Source: a virus. From it: a DNA stretch of 32,447 bases. The stretch is from positions 1 to 32,447 of IMG/VR virus record IMGVR_UViG_3300048930_000010; one strand, given 5' to 3'. The position numbers and the translations under genes were made by a program. Numbering within the stretch: position 1 is the first letter of the stretch; each line of letters begins with the position of its first letter. Under the pieces are notes generated by a model. That model did not search any database. It was not told the DNA's origin and saw only the letters and a program-made list of their open reading frames with translations. Below, piece by piece: positions 8,513-16,740 of the stretch.

Positions 8513-9427
8513 ATGGAAGTTACGGCTCCGCAAGGAACAACCGTTCAGGAAGCAGCGAACAAGTTATCGGCCTTACTGAATCCGAAAGAGGAAACTCAGG
8601 AACCCGACAGCATCCCGACTGAGGAAGCGGCAAGCGAAAGCACCGAACCCGAAGTCACACCGGAGGCGCAAGAGGAACCCGTCACAACTTATAAAGTTAA
8701 GGTGGACGGTGAGGAAGTAGAAGTCCCGTTGGACGAACTCCTCAAGGGTTACTCACGCACTTCGGACTACACGAGAAAGACCCAGCAGATTGCCGAACAG
8801 CGGAAAGCCGCTGAGGCTGAGGCTGAAGCCGCTCGTGTGGAACGTGAGCAGTACAAGCAAGGACTTGAGGCTCTGAAGTCACAGATCATGTCTGTGGCCG
8901 AACCTGATTGGGAACGCCTGATGGCGGAAGATCCGATTGAGTTCGTCAAACAGAAAGAGCTTTTCAGGGACCGTAAGGAAAAGCTGGCCGCGCTCCAGGC
9001 GGAGCAATATCGCGTCTCTCAACGGGACGCAGCGGAACAGCAGAAGCGGTTAGCCCAGTTGGTCAATGAGGAACAAGCGAAACTTGTCACCCTCATCCCC
9101 GAATGGTCTGACGGCACCAAGGCGAAGGCAGAGAAGGAGAAGATCGTTGAATACGGCCTCTCCATCGGTTTCTCACAGGAGGAACTAAACAGCCTCTATG
9201 ACAGCCGCGCGGTATTGGCTCTCCGGCAGGGGATGCTCTACCGAGACATGGTTGCCAACGCCAAGGTCAAGAAGGAGAACGTCAAGGTCTCCCCTACGGC
9301 GAAACCCGGAACGCTCAAGCCCAACTCTCAGGCTCGTACTGCTGCGGAAGCTAAGGAACGTCTTAGGGCGTCAGGCAAGGTTGATGACTTTGCCTATGCG
9401 TTCAAGACGATGTTTCTCAAACAGTAA
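8513..9427 (+). CDS. Scaffolding protein
   Basis: I take the start as ATG 8513 (304 residues) because GAGGT lies 5 bases upstream; an upstream in-frame TTG at 8486 would overlap the previous gene and has no such site. The protein is acidic at the N-terminus (Glu/Pro-rich, residues 20-60). It then has VKVDGEEVEVPLDELLKGYS at about 68-88, a motif seen in podophage scaffolds, then a long coiled coil (QQIAEQRKAAEAEAEAARVE and on to about 200) and a basic C-terminus. Its place directly before the major capsid gene is the classic scaffold position. It would guide procapsid assembly and leave before maturation. No protease domain is visible. Confidence 0.82.
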   Translation: MEVTAPQGTTVQEAANKLSALLNPKEETQEPDSIPTEEAASESTEPEVTPEAQEEPVTTYKVKVDGEEVEVPLDELLKGYSRTSDYTRKTQQIAEQRKAAEAEAEAARVEREQYKQGLEALKSQIMSVAEPDWERLMAEDPIEFVKQKELFRDRKEKLAALQAEQYRVSQRDAAEQQKRLAQLVNEEQAKLVTLIPEWSDGTKAKAEKEKIVEYGLSIGFSQEELNSLYDSRAVLALRQGMLYRDMVANAKVKKENVKVSPTAKPGTLKPNSQARTAAEAKERLRASGKVDDFAYAFKTMFLKQ

Positions 9428-9439
9428 GGGACTACACAA

Positions 9440-10420
9440 ATGACTCAGTTTACGGGCAGTTTCTCCACCTACGATGCCGCAGACGGCATTCGGGAGGAAC
9501 TTGGCAATTTGATCTACGACATCAGCCCAACGGATACGCCGCTGATGTCGAACGCCGGTCGCGGCTCGGTTGGTAACGTCTACTTTGAGTGGCTTACCGA
9601 CTCGCTGACGGCGGCTTCCTCGACCAACTTCGTGATTGAAGGTGACGACCTCACGTCGTACACGACTGCCTCCAGCCGTGTTCGTCTTGGAAATTACACC
9701 GCGATCAGCACGAAGACCGTCCTCGTTACCGATACCCAGCGCGAAGTGAATAACGCTGGCGTCAGTGAGGAGTTGGCGTACCAGGTTGCCAAGATGGGCA
9801 AGGAACTGAAGCGGGACATGGAGAAGATCCTGTCCGGCCCGCAGCCTGCCGTCGCTGGCGACGACTCAACGGCTCGTAAGACGGCGGGCTTTGAGGCGTT
9901 CATTCGCACCAATGCAAGCCGGTCCTCGACCTCTGCTGGCGATCCGACGCTTTCTGGTTCCACGAAGGGCTACCCCAACGCGGCACCGGATGACGGTACG
10001 GCTCGTGCCTTCACGGATACGATCCTCAAGGACGTTATCCAGCAGATCTGGACGAGCGGTGGAACGCCGAAGATGGTCATTGTTGGCCCGGTCAACAAGG
10101 CTCGCGCTTCGGGCTTCACGGGCATCGCGGACATCCGTAAGGATGCACCGGGGGCTAAGCCTGCGACGATCATCGGCGCTGCGGATGTCTACGTTTCCGA
10201 CTTCGGCAACGTAACGTTCGTTCCGTCGCGGTTCTCGCGTGAGCAGTCGGCTCTGTTCGTCGATCCTGAGTATCTGGAGGTTGTGTACTTGCAGCCGTTC
10301 ATGCTCAAGGAGATGGCTCGCACGGGTCTCGCTGAGAAGCGGGTTCTGTCCGTGGAGTATGGCCTCAAGGTCTCGACGGAAGTGGCGCACGGTATCGCCG
10401 CTGACCTGACGACGACCTGA
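9440..10420 (+). CDS. Major capsid protein (DUF5309 / SU10 type)
   Basis: The 326-residue protein reads as a DUF5309-type HK97-fold capsid protein. The N-terminus has GIREELGNLIYDISPTDTPL, a characteristic start of this family; the middle has an E-loop-like FEWLTDSL and the block STKTVLVTDTQREVNNAGVS; the C-terminal third has VYVSDFGNVTFVPSRF and LAEKRVLSVEYGLKV. It assembles the head around the scaffold encoded just before it. Phages of the SU10/phiEco32 group use this family. The ATG follows a weak ribosome site (AAGGGA). A strong hairpin directly after the stop may adjust the amount of downstream transcript. Confidence 0.88.
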   Translation: MTQFTGSFSTYDAADGIREELGNLIYDISPTDTPLMSNAGRGSVGNVYFEWLTDSLTAASSTNFVIEGDDLTSYTTASSRVRLGNYTAISTKTVLVTDTQREVNNAGVSEELAYQVAKMGKELKRDMEKILSGPQPAVAGDDSTARKTAGFEAFIRTNASRSSTSAGDPTLSGSTKGYPNAAPDDGTARAFTDTILKDVIQQIWTSGGTPKMVIVGPVNKARASGFTGIADIRKDAPGAKPATIIGAADVYVSDFGNVTFVPSRFSREQSALFVDPEYLEVVYLQPFMLKEMARTGLAEKRVLSVEYGLKVSTEVAHGIAADLTTT

Positions 10421-10424
10421 TGAC

Positions 10425-10463
10425 AGGGGCGGGTGGAGGTTGCGAGCCTCCACCCTCTCCCCT
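10425..10463 (+). terminator. Strong hairpin after the capsid gene
   Basis: A perfect 9-bp GC-rich stem (10431-10439 with 10447-10455, loop TTGCGAG) is extended by AGGGG (10425-10429) pairing with CCCCT (10459-10463) across a small internal loop. It sits between the capsid stop and the ribosome site of the next gene. There is no clear U run, so it may be a leaky terminator or an RNA-stabilising 3' end. T7 has a terminator at the same place, after gene 10. Confidence 0.6.
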
Positions 10464-10472
10464 TGGAGTTAC

Positions 10473-10781
10473 ATGAAACGAGTCCTATCAAAAGACCCCT
10501 TAACGGGGGTTACGGAATTCTTTACTTTCGACCGGATGAACGACACGTTCACTATCCATAGTGAGCAGGACGTATCAGCGGCAGTCGAAAGTGCAAAGGC
10601 GTCGTTCAATTCTACGGATGAACGGGCCAGATGGGGCGACTGGCAGAAGGTTGCCACGATCCCATTGACTGTCCTTGATGATCTCAAGAAACGAGGAATC
10701 GCGGAGGACAACAAGAAGATGAAGGCGTGGTTAAACGACCGGGACAACAGGTTGTTCCGCACGAGGCCCGGACGTGTCTGA
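10473..10781 (+). CDS. Conserved phage protein after capsid, unknown role
   Basis: The start is set at ATG 10473 (102 residues) by the GGAG ribosome site 4 bases upstream; the frame is open further upstream but through the hairpin. The pattern DPLTGVTEFFTFDRMNDTFTI, RARWGDWQKVATIPLTVLDDL and a C-terminal KAWLNDRDNRLFRTRPGRV is one I recognise from many podophages, always near the capsid gene. The function is not established to my knowledge; a head-completion or capsid-associated role is an inference from position. The last codons overlap the GTG start of the glycosyltransferase gene by 8 bases. Confidence 0.75.
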   Translation: MKRVLSKDPLTGVTEFFTFDRMNDTFTIHSEQDVSAAVESAKASFNSTDERARWGDWQKVATIPLTVLDDLKKRGIAEDNKKMKAWLNDRDNRLFRTRPGRV

Positions 10782-11481
10782 CGAAATCAAAGTAGCAGTT
10801 TGCATCCCCGCGAGGGAGATGAGCCATACGTGGTTCGCCCAGTCTCTAGCTTTGGCTATGGGGTACATGGGCAAGAACCAGCCCGATGTAGATATGCGAC
10901 TCTACGTCAACAACGGGACCATTCTCTCGGAGCAGCGGCAGGCGTTAGCTAAGTTAGCCCTGCTTGATGGAGCCGATTGGACTGTCTGGTTCGATTCAGA
11001 CATGAGGTTTCCCAAGGACACGATTGAGCGTCTTCTGGCTCACGCCAAGCCAATCGTCGGGGCGAACTATCCTACCCGGAAGATGCCTGCGATTGAGCCT
11101 ACCTCTTTCCTAGACGACGAGAACCAAACCCGTGTCTACACGGAAAAGGACTCTACTGGACTCCAGCCTGTTGCTTCAACTGGGTTTGGATGTATTGCTG
11201 TTCATCGGAAGGTCTTTGAGGCAATGCCTCCGCCGTGGTTCCACATTCCTTGGGATGAGGAACTACAGCATTACGACTGTGGAGAGGACATCTACTTCTG
11301 TCGTAAAGCCAGAGAGAACGGCTTTGAAGTCCTGATCGACCACGACCTGTCCAAGTCCGTGTTCCACATTGGGCAAATTGAGTGGGGGCATGTTGAGGCT
11401 CTGAGCTTCCGTCCGAAGATCGAACAGCTTCGGCCTCACTTGATCGACAACCGGGTTCAAACACAGGTGAGCGCAGCCTAA
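10774..11481 (+). CDS. Glycosyltransferase (GT-A, family 2-like)
   Basis: The 235-residue protein has a GT-A layout: the opening VAVCIPAREM strand, a VWFDSDMRFP segment with a DxD metal/sugar-nucleotide site (D74, D76), VGANYPTRKM, TGFGCIAVHRKVFEAM at about 136-151, GEDIYFCRKAR with the acidic pair E171/D172, and a late His (H198) in VFHIG. It would transfer a sugar to an unknown acceptor; a virion or host-surface acceptor is an inference from its place between capsid and adaptor genes. The GTG start at 10774 overlaps the previous gene by 8 bases. The stop overlaps the adaptor ATG by one base. Confidence 0.75.
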   Translation: MSDEIKVAVCIPAREMSHTWFAQSLALAMGYMGKNQPDVDMRLYVNNGTILSEQRQALAKLALLDGADWTVWFDSDMRFPKDTIERLLAHAKPIVGANYPTRKMPAIEPTSFLDDENQTRVYTEKDSTGLQPVASTGFGCIAVHRKVFEAMPPPWFHIPWDEELQHYDCGEDIYFCRKARENGFEVLIDHDLSKSVFHIGQIEWGHVEALSFRPKIEQLRPHLIDNRVQTQVSAA

Positions 11482-12098
11482 TGGCGATTTCCACCTACTC
11501 TGAGCTTCAGTCTGCGGTTGGGGATTTCCTCAACCGGCAAGACTTAACGACGGTCATTCCGACGTTCATCTCTCTGGCTGAAGCTGACCTCAATCGGTCC
11601 ATCCGCCATAGATCAATGCTCACTCGGTCTACTGCGACGATTGACACGCAATTCACCGCTTTACCTACGGACTTCTTGGAAGCCAAGAACATCCAGCTGA
11701 ACAGCGAACCCATCACCGTACTTCGGTACGTGACGATGGAACACGCTGACCTCGTGAGACAGCGGAATCCTACAGGCCAGCCGTGCTATTACTCCATCGT
11801 TGGGGACACCTTAGAAGTCGTCCCGGTTCCTGATGCGTCGTTTACTGCCGAACTAACCTACTACAAAAAGCTCACTGCGCTGTCTGATTCGGACACGACC
11901 AACTGGCTGCTGTCCTATCACCCAGACGTTTACCTCTACGGGACGCTGATGCAGTCGGCTCCGTACCTCAAGGACGATCAGCGCATTCCGATTTGGGGAT
12001 CTTTGTACCGGCAGTACCTTGCTGACGTTAACGCATCCTCGGACAAGGCAGAGTTCTCTGGCAGTGCTTTGCACATGCGGCCTCGAACCTGGATCTAA
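11481..12098 (+). CDS. Head-tail adaptor protein (SU10-type)
   Basis: A 205-residue protein of the phage adaptor type: TYSELQSAVGDFLNRQDLT at the N-terminus, FISLAEADLNRSIRHRSMLT, LPTDFLEAKNIQL, then a beta segment and LLSYHPDVYLYGTLMQSAPY with a C-terminal helix. This arrangement is that of adaptor proteins that sit under the portal in short-tailed phages (SU10-like). It would join portal to the nozzle encoded at 18598. ATG 11481 overlaps the glycosyltransferase stop (TAATG). The stop TAA abuts the GTG start of the tailspike-like gene. Confidence 0.78.
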   Translation: MAISTYSELQSAVGDFLNRQDLTTVIPTFISLAEADLNRSIRHRSMLTRSTATIDTQFTALPTDFLEAKNIQLNSEPITVLRYVTMEHADLVRQRNPTGQPCYYSIVGDTLEVVPVPDASFTAELTYYKKLTALSDSDTTNWLLSYHPDVYLYGTLMQSAPYLKDDQRIPIWGSLYRQYLADVNASSDKAEFSGSALHMRPRTWI

Positions 12099-13847
12099 GT
12101 GGCAACGCTCGACGCAACAACCCAGGCCGAGTACGCCGCAGAGGTTAATGCTGCTGATCGGGCGCAGGTAATCATTGACGCTCTAGACGCCCCGGTTACA
12201 GTAAAAGTTTACACGTCGGAAGACGTGGTTGCTGCGTCAGGAACAATGGCTGACCCGTGGGCAACTGCCTCTGGATACGCATTAACAACCTCTACCCTCG
12301 ACGGGTTCTTTGTTACCGAGGCAGATAGCCCGAACGACGGATGGTACCTTCAATTTGAGTCAGGCTCAAGATACGTTCGCCTTTCGTTCGGTCTTTCTGG
12401 AAGCGGGAAAGAGGCTGTATGGAGCCTTCCGTCTTGGGATGTAGGGACCAGAGCAGGGATCAGTAGTGGCGTAATAAACGTCACCGGGAACCGGCCACCG
12501 GAGTGGAGCGGAGCGCCCTCTACGCTGTCCTTCATCCAAGGGACAGGAGGCTCGGCCAACTTCAGTGTGTACGTCTCTGACCCGGACGAAGACACGCTAA
12601 CGTACTCACTAGTCGGTACTTCGTATACTGGGATTAGCATTGGCGTTAATTCTGGCGTGTTGACGGTAACAAGCTCCGCCGCTGCTGCTGTCAGGGCTTT
12701 AACGGTTCGCGCAACGGACTCTAATGGGCTGTATGCGGACCATGCTTGCAGCGTAACAGTCGTCGCGCAAGGCGCTGGGATTAAGTGGAACCCTGGATTC
12801 TACATATTCCTTGCGCCTTCGACGGTTGATGGGGTCAACGGCGCATATATTGATTCAGCCGCTGCACGCGCGTCGAATTTGACATGGTTCCAGACATACG
12901 CAAGCGACCCGAAGATCAAGGGATTCGTAATCCATCAGTACATTCGCTCGCTTGAGACCGGGACGACGACGCCTAGTTACAGTTACATAAGCGAGGTTGA
13001 CGGCGTTCGATACGGCGGGTTCGCTTGCATCGATTACTACCTCGGACTGTGCGCCACATACGGAAAGAGGCTCGCAGTTCACTTAAAGCCACATGCGTTC
13101 GCAGGCGCGACGGCGCTTCCGGCGTATTGGATCAGTCAAGGGTGGGAACATCGGTACTATGGCGATTTCAACTCAGCCGCAAACATCGGAATCAGTGCTT
13201 GCCGGGATCGCTATATCGCCTTGCTGCAAGCATATGGGTCGCGGTACGACACGAATCCATATCTTGAGTTCACCTCTTACGGCGAAACCACTATATCGCT
13301 CCCTGTTGGAGTTACGGCCGCAACGTGGATTTCAAACTATAAAGCGATTCTTTCTGCGGCAGTCGAGGCGTGGCCTTCGACCATGTTCCGCTCGAATGAG
13401 AACGGACAAATAAACCAGGCAACGCAGAAGGAAGTTTACGAGCACATCGAGACACTGAACAACGCCGGGACAGGCTGCATCCTGACGGGCGGGCCGGATC
13501 ACGAAGATACCCTGACCGATCCCTATAACCCCGGCAACGAGAAAAGCTGGAACCAGCTTTGGCGTGGCGAGACGACAAGCCTCGGCACGGTATGGAAAGA
13601 CGCGCGAGGGCAATTTCCGCGAGTCGGAGAGACGCAGGAGCGCGGGTATTCAAACCCTTCGTTCTATCAGGACACCGCCGCAAACATTCTGACGTACCAA
13701 ATTAACTATATGCGCTCGTCGCACGTTGTATTTCTAAATTACAACAAGTGGACGGAAACCTACGCTGCGATTACTTCTCGGAATGGGCTAACTGATACCA
13801 CTTTGCCAACCTGTCTTGTTGGCCGAACTGTCACTGGCGGGACCTGA
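12099..13847 (+). CDS. Modular tailspike-like protein with Ig and TIM-barrel-like domains
   Basis: Three parts are visible in 582 residues. Residues 1-130 are a phage virion module (TTQAEYAAEVNAADRAQVII, WSLPSWDVGTRAG). Residues 132-225 are a cadherin/putative-Ig-like domain (FSVYVSDPDEDTLTYSLVG, LTVRATDSNGLYAD). Residues 228-582 resemble a glycoside-hydrolase TIM barrel: strands ending IKGFVIHQYIR, YGKRLAVHLKPHAF, NPYLEFTSYGETT with a candidate catalytic E396, TGCILTGGPDH and HVVFLNYNKW. It may cut or bind a host surface glycan. The start is GTG 12099, immediately after the adaptor stop. The stop overlaps the next ATG by one base. The barrel assignment is by pattern only. Confidence 0.68.
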   Translation: MATLDATTQAEYAAEVNAADRAQVIIDALDAPVTVKVYTSEDVVAASGTMADPWATASGYALTTSTLDGFFVTEADSPNDGWYLQFESGSRYVRLSFGLSGSGKEAVWSLPSWDVGTRAGISSGVINVTGNRPPEWSGAPSTLSFIQGTGGSANFSVYVSDPDEDTLTYSLVGTSYTGISIGVNSGVLTVTSSAAAAVRALTVRATDSNGLYADHACSVTVVAQGAGIKWNPGFYIFLAPSTVDGVNGAYIDSAAARASNLTWFQTYASDPKIKGFVIHQYIRSLETGTTTPSYSYISEVDGVRYGGFACIDYYLGLCATYGKRLAVHLKPHAFAGATALPAYWISQGWEHRYYGDFNSAANIGISACRDRYIALLQAYGSRYDTNPYLEFTSYGETTISLPVGVTAATWISNYKAILSAAVEAWPSTMFRSNENGQINQATQKEVYEHIETLNNAGTGCILTGGPDHEDTLTDPYNPGNEKSWNQLWRGETTSLGTVWKDARGQFPRVGETQERGYSNPSFYQDTAANILTYQINYMRSSHVVFLNYNKWTETYAAITSRNGLTDTTLPTCLVGRTVTGGT

Positions 13848-14746
13848 TGGCTCACGTACAAAGCACAAGCGAAAGTAGCTACAGCGCAACGACGACGCAT
13901 ACGCTGGCGTTCTCTAGCGGCGTGACTGCGGGGTCATTTTTGGTCGCGGCTATCCGCGAGAACAACAGCGTGTCGGCTGTTTCAGACGACGTTAACGGCT
14001 CATGGTCAGAACTGATCGACCTAGATAACACCGTCGTCGGGCTAAATGTCTGGTACAAGGAAAATGCTGGGGCCGGGGCTACGACGGTCACAGTGACGAC
14101 ATCCACTGGCGGGCAAACGCTGCGCTATGGCATTGCAGAGTACAGCGATGCCCCATCGTCTTCTGCCGTAGATGACTACGACTCCGCGTCATTTACAACG
14201 ACAACAACCCCGGCCACGGCGTCTCTGACAACCACTGGCGCTAACAGAACAATTATTTCTGTTATTGCAACCAACCTCTCCGCAACGAGCATCGCGCCTG
14301 CTGGCGGCGAATCAGAGAGACAGGAGGTTGACGCCCGGCTCCAATTCCAAGATGAGTTTGCTGCGACAGCAGGGAGTCATGGCGCAAGCTGGACGCTAGG
14401 CGCAACGCAGCCAGGGGTCTACGCGATCCTTGCGCTCAAGCCAGCTACGACCACAACCAAGTACGTCAAGATCCTTGCCGACTCACCAGCAGCAAGCGCA
14501 ACAGGGGTTGAGGTTGTTGTCTACAGCGCCCCCGCAGGCAGCAACTACATAACCGGCACAACAAGATACGGCTCCGCGGACGCCCAAGAGTTTGAGGCTT
14601 CCCTTGAGAGCGGGAGCGCAGTCCTGAAAGTCCTCGCTTCGGACGTTGGCTGTGACGGGCTTGCGGCAGCAACAACGGTCGCCGCTCTAGCCAGAAACAC
14701 TACATACACGACCGGCATGGTCTCTGCCACGATCATTGAGGAATAA
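13847..14746 (+). CDS. Beta-rich virion protein, paralogous domain to the repeat adhesin
   Basis: The 299-residue protein has an N-terminal beta domain of about 205 residues (HTLAFSSGVTAGSFLVAAIR, SWSELIDLDNTVVGLNVWYK, TLRYGIAEYSDAP, GVYAILALKP). Its order of motifs parallels residues 1-227 of the repeat adhesin at 5717. The C-terminal part (about 206-299: YVKILADSPAASATGVEVVV, EFEASLESGSAVLKVLASD) is a module I have seen as the end of other phage virion proteins. It is probably a fibre-associated or decoration protein; no catalytic residues were seen. It is one-base coupled to the upstream tailspike gene, with two bases to the next gene. Confidence 0.68.
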   Translation: MAHVQSTSESSYSATTTHTLAFSSGVTAGSFLVAAIRENNSVSAVSDDVNGSWSELIDLDNTVVGLNVWYKENAGAGATTVTVTTSTGGQTLRYGIAEYSDAPSSSAVDDYDSASFTTTTTPATASLTTTGANRTIISVIATNLSATSIAPAGGESERQEVDARLQFQDEFAATAGSHGASWTLGATQPGVYAILALKPATTTTKYVKILADSPAASATGVEVVVYSAPAGSNYITGTTRYGSADAQEFEASLESGSAVLKVLASDVGCDGLAAATTVAALARNTTYTTGMVSATIIEE

Positions 14747-14748
14747 AG

Positions 14749-15243
14749 ATGGCGATTCTTTCGACTGACCTGAAGATGTACCTCTCTGGCGGGGCGTCTA
14801 ACTCTGATCCTGCCGCTGCCCTCGGCGGAGCGATTTCAAGCTCCCAGATGGGAACGAATATCTTCGACAACGTGACCTCTGGGGAAGCCTCCGCTGGCGA
14901 CACTGAGTATCGTGGCGTCTACATAAAGAACACCAACGGCTCGCAGACGCTCACGAACGCGAAGGTGTGGATTCAGTCGAACACACCATCTACCAGCACC
15001 GCAGTCCAGATCGCTTTGGCTGACGAGGGTGCAAGCGCCACGATGGAGACGATTGGCTCAGAAGGCTCCGCTCCTACTGGTCCGACATTTGATGACGCGG
15101 AAGACGAGGCCAATGCTTTGAGTCTTGGCTCCTTGGCCGCTGGCGCTTACTACGGCATCTGGATCAAGCGAACGGTAGGGGCTTCTGCGGCTGCTTATGC
15201 GAACGACGGCTTCACCCTGAGAGTTAAGGGCGATACAGAGTGA
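14749..15243 (+). CDS. Conserved phage virion beta protein
   Basis: A 164-residue protein with LKMYLSGGASNSDPAAALGG at the start and TSGEASAGDTEYRGVYIKNT plus LTNAKVWIQSNTPS in the middle. I recognise this as a common phage family of structural proteins of unknown role, with a lectin-like beta-sandwich pattern and the closing LAAGAYYGIWIKRTVGASAA. It lies in the second adhesin island. The last codons overlap the GTG start of the next gene by 4 bases (GTGA), indicating coupled translation. Confidence 0.72.
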   Translation: MAILSTDLKMYLSGGASNSDPAAALGGAISSSQMGTNIFDNVTSGEASAGDTEYRGVYIKNTNGSQTLTNAKVWIQSNTPSTSTAVQIALADEGASATMETIGSEGSAPTGPTFDDAEDEANALSLGSLAAGAYYGIWIKRTVGASAAAYANDGFTLRVKGDTE

Positions 15244-15800
15244 CCGCGAATGCGTGGTTCCCACGAACCACGAGTGGCGCGAATACTTGGTCCGAGAGAC
15301 AGGTCGGCAGCGCACAGCAGGACTTTTCGGCTACCTATTCGGTATTCAATCCGGTCCAAGCTGACTTCGCCGCGCTGTACGATATCTCGCTCACTTCCGT
15401 ATGGGCGACGATCACGATTAACGCGACGATCAACCTCGTTGCCGAACGCCCATTTACCGCAACGTACACGATCCTCAGTCCTGTGTATCAGGACTTTGAG
15501 GCTCAGTACCTAGTTGACGGCGCTCCCGTCACGGGGACGATCCCGGTCCAGAGAGACTTTACGGCGGCTTACGCGATCACTGACGAGCTTCTCGTCATTG
15601 AGGTCTACCGGGATTTTGTCTCCTTGTGGACTTCCGCTGGTGTGGTCTATCGGGACTTCGCTTGCGAGTACCAAGTAACGGCAGACACGTCCGCTCCAGG
15701 CTGGACTGAAACTGACCAAGTAGACGAAACATGGGAAGCCGTATCGGCTGCCTCTGGAACATGGACTCCAGTAACCAATCCGACAGGAAGTTGGGCATAA
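15240..15800 (+). CDS. Short fibre protein with DFxAxY repeats
   Basis: This 186-residue protein starts at GTG 15240 inside the previous stop. Between residues about 27 and 148 it holds seven short repeats of the form (Q/R/A)DFxAxYxV: QDFSATYSV, ADFAALYDI, RPFTATYTI, QDFEAQYLV, RDFTAAYAI, RDFVSLWTS and RDFACEYQV, each separated by a short linker. This is a strand-turn repeat suggesting a small fibrous beta structure. The C-terminus is Trp/Thr-rich (TWEAVSAASGTWTPVTNPTG), a form common at the ends of phage fibre proteins. The function is unknown; the context supports a virion fibre or attachment component. Confidence 0.65.
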   Translation: MTANAWFPRTTSGANTWSERQVGSAQQDFSATYSVFNPVQADFAALYDISLTSVWATITINATINLVAERPFTATYTILSPVYQDFEAQYLVDGAPVTGTIPVQRDFTAAYAITDELLVIEVYRDFVSLWTSAGVVYRDFACEYQVTADTSAPGWTETDQVDETWEAVSAASGTWTPVTNPTGSWA

Positions 15801-16739
15801 ATGGCTGACACATTCACGACTACCCTCAACCTCACGAAGCCCGAAGTCGGCGCTTCAGCGGATACGTGGGGCACGAAGCTCAACGACAACCTTGACGACA
15901 TTGACGCGCTGTTTAGCGCCGGTCCTGTCCTTAAGGTCGCTAATGGCGGCACGGCTGCAACCACGGCTTCCGGCGCAAGGACGAACCTTGGCTTGGGGAC
16001 GATGGCTACGCAGGACGCATCTGCGGTGGCTATTACTGGCGGGTCTGTCAGCGTTGGGGCACTCGGGGTCTCGGCTACCGTCCCGTATTTGAACCTTACG
16101 GAATCCGACGCTTCCACCGACAATAAGACGTGGCTTATCTACGTTGAGAACGAGACCTTTTCCCTCTATGCAGAGGATGATGGGCTTACTAGCGGGACAG
16201 CAGCGGTCCAAATTGCCCGCACTGGCACAACCGTAGACTCCATCGCCCTCACTGCAACCGCCGTCACGATCAACGGCAACGCCGCATGGCACGCCGGGAA
16301 CGATGGCACTGGGAGCGGGCTTGATGCGGATACGCTAGACGGCCAGCAGGCGACGGCGTTTGCCGCAGCCGCCTCTACCGGCTCGTTCACGATCTACCTT
16401 CGCACTGCGAACAACTCTACCGAACTTGCGAGCGGCACCGCCTACTGGGTCAAGCGAGACGGCGTTGTAACCCTTCGTATCCCAGAGCTTGTCCATACCA
16501 CTGCGAACACAACCGCCGTGCTTGACGGCTTGCCTGCGGATGTCCAATCGTCCCTTGCGACGTATCAATACGCCCAAGTCCTCGGATTCGACAACGGCGC
16601 TGGCGTCCCGGTTACGGTCAACATCGCAAGCACCGGGCTTGATTACTTCCCGCTGAAGGTCACGGCTGGGTTGGCGAACTTCAACGCAGCCACGGCGACG
16701 AAGGGCATCTCCCACTGCTGCATCACGTACATGGTGTAG
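15801..16739 (+). CDS. Tail fibre protein
   Basis: The 312-residue protein shows classic tail-fibre motifs: LTKPEVGASADTWGTKLNDN near the N-terminus (an attachment module seen in many fibres), VANGGTAATTASGARTNLGL at about 45-65, and HAGNDGTGSGLDADTLDGQQ at about 165-185. The last 120 residues have low similarity to anything I know and are probably the receptor-binding tip. It would mediate host recognition. ATG 15801 follows the preceding TAA without a gap. It ends with TAG at 16737-16739 (ISHCCITYMV), showing that amber is a normal stop in this genome. Confidence 0.82.
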   Translation: MADTFTTTLNLTKPEVGASADTWGTKLNDNLDDIDALFSAGPVLKVANGGTAATTASGARTNLGLGTMATQDASAVAITGGSVSVGALGVSATVPYLNLTESDASTDNKTWLIYVENETFSLYAEDDGLTSGTAAVQIARTGTTVDSIALTATAVTINGNAAWHAGNDGTGSGLDADTLDGQQATAFAAAASTGSFTIYLRTANNSTELASGTAYWVKRDGVVTLRIPELVHTTANTTAVLDGLPADVQSSLATYQYAQVLGFDNGAGVPVTVNIASTGLDYFPLKVTAGLANFNAATATKGISHCCITYMV

Positions 16740-16740
16740 C

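Noticed and set aside
5717-16739. Diversity-generating retroelement
   Set aside because: No reverse transcriptase gene and no template/variable repeat pair with adenine-specific changes was seen in the window.
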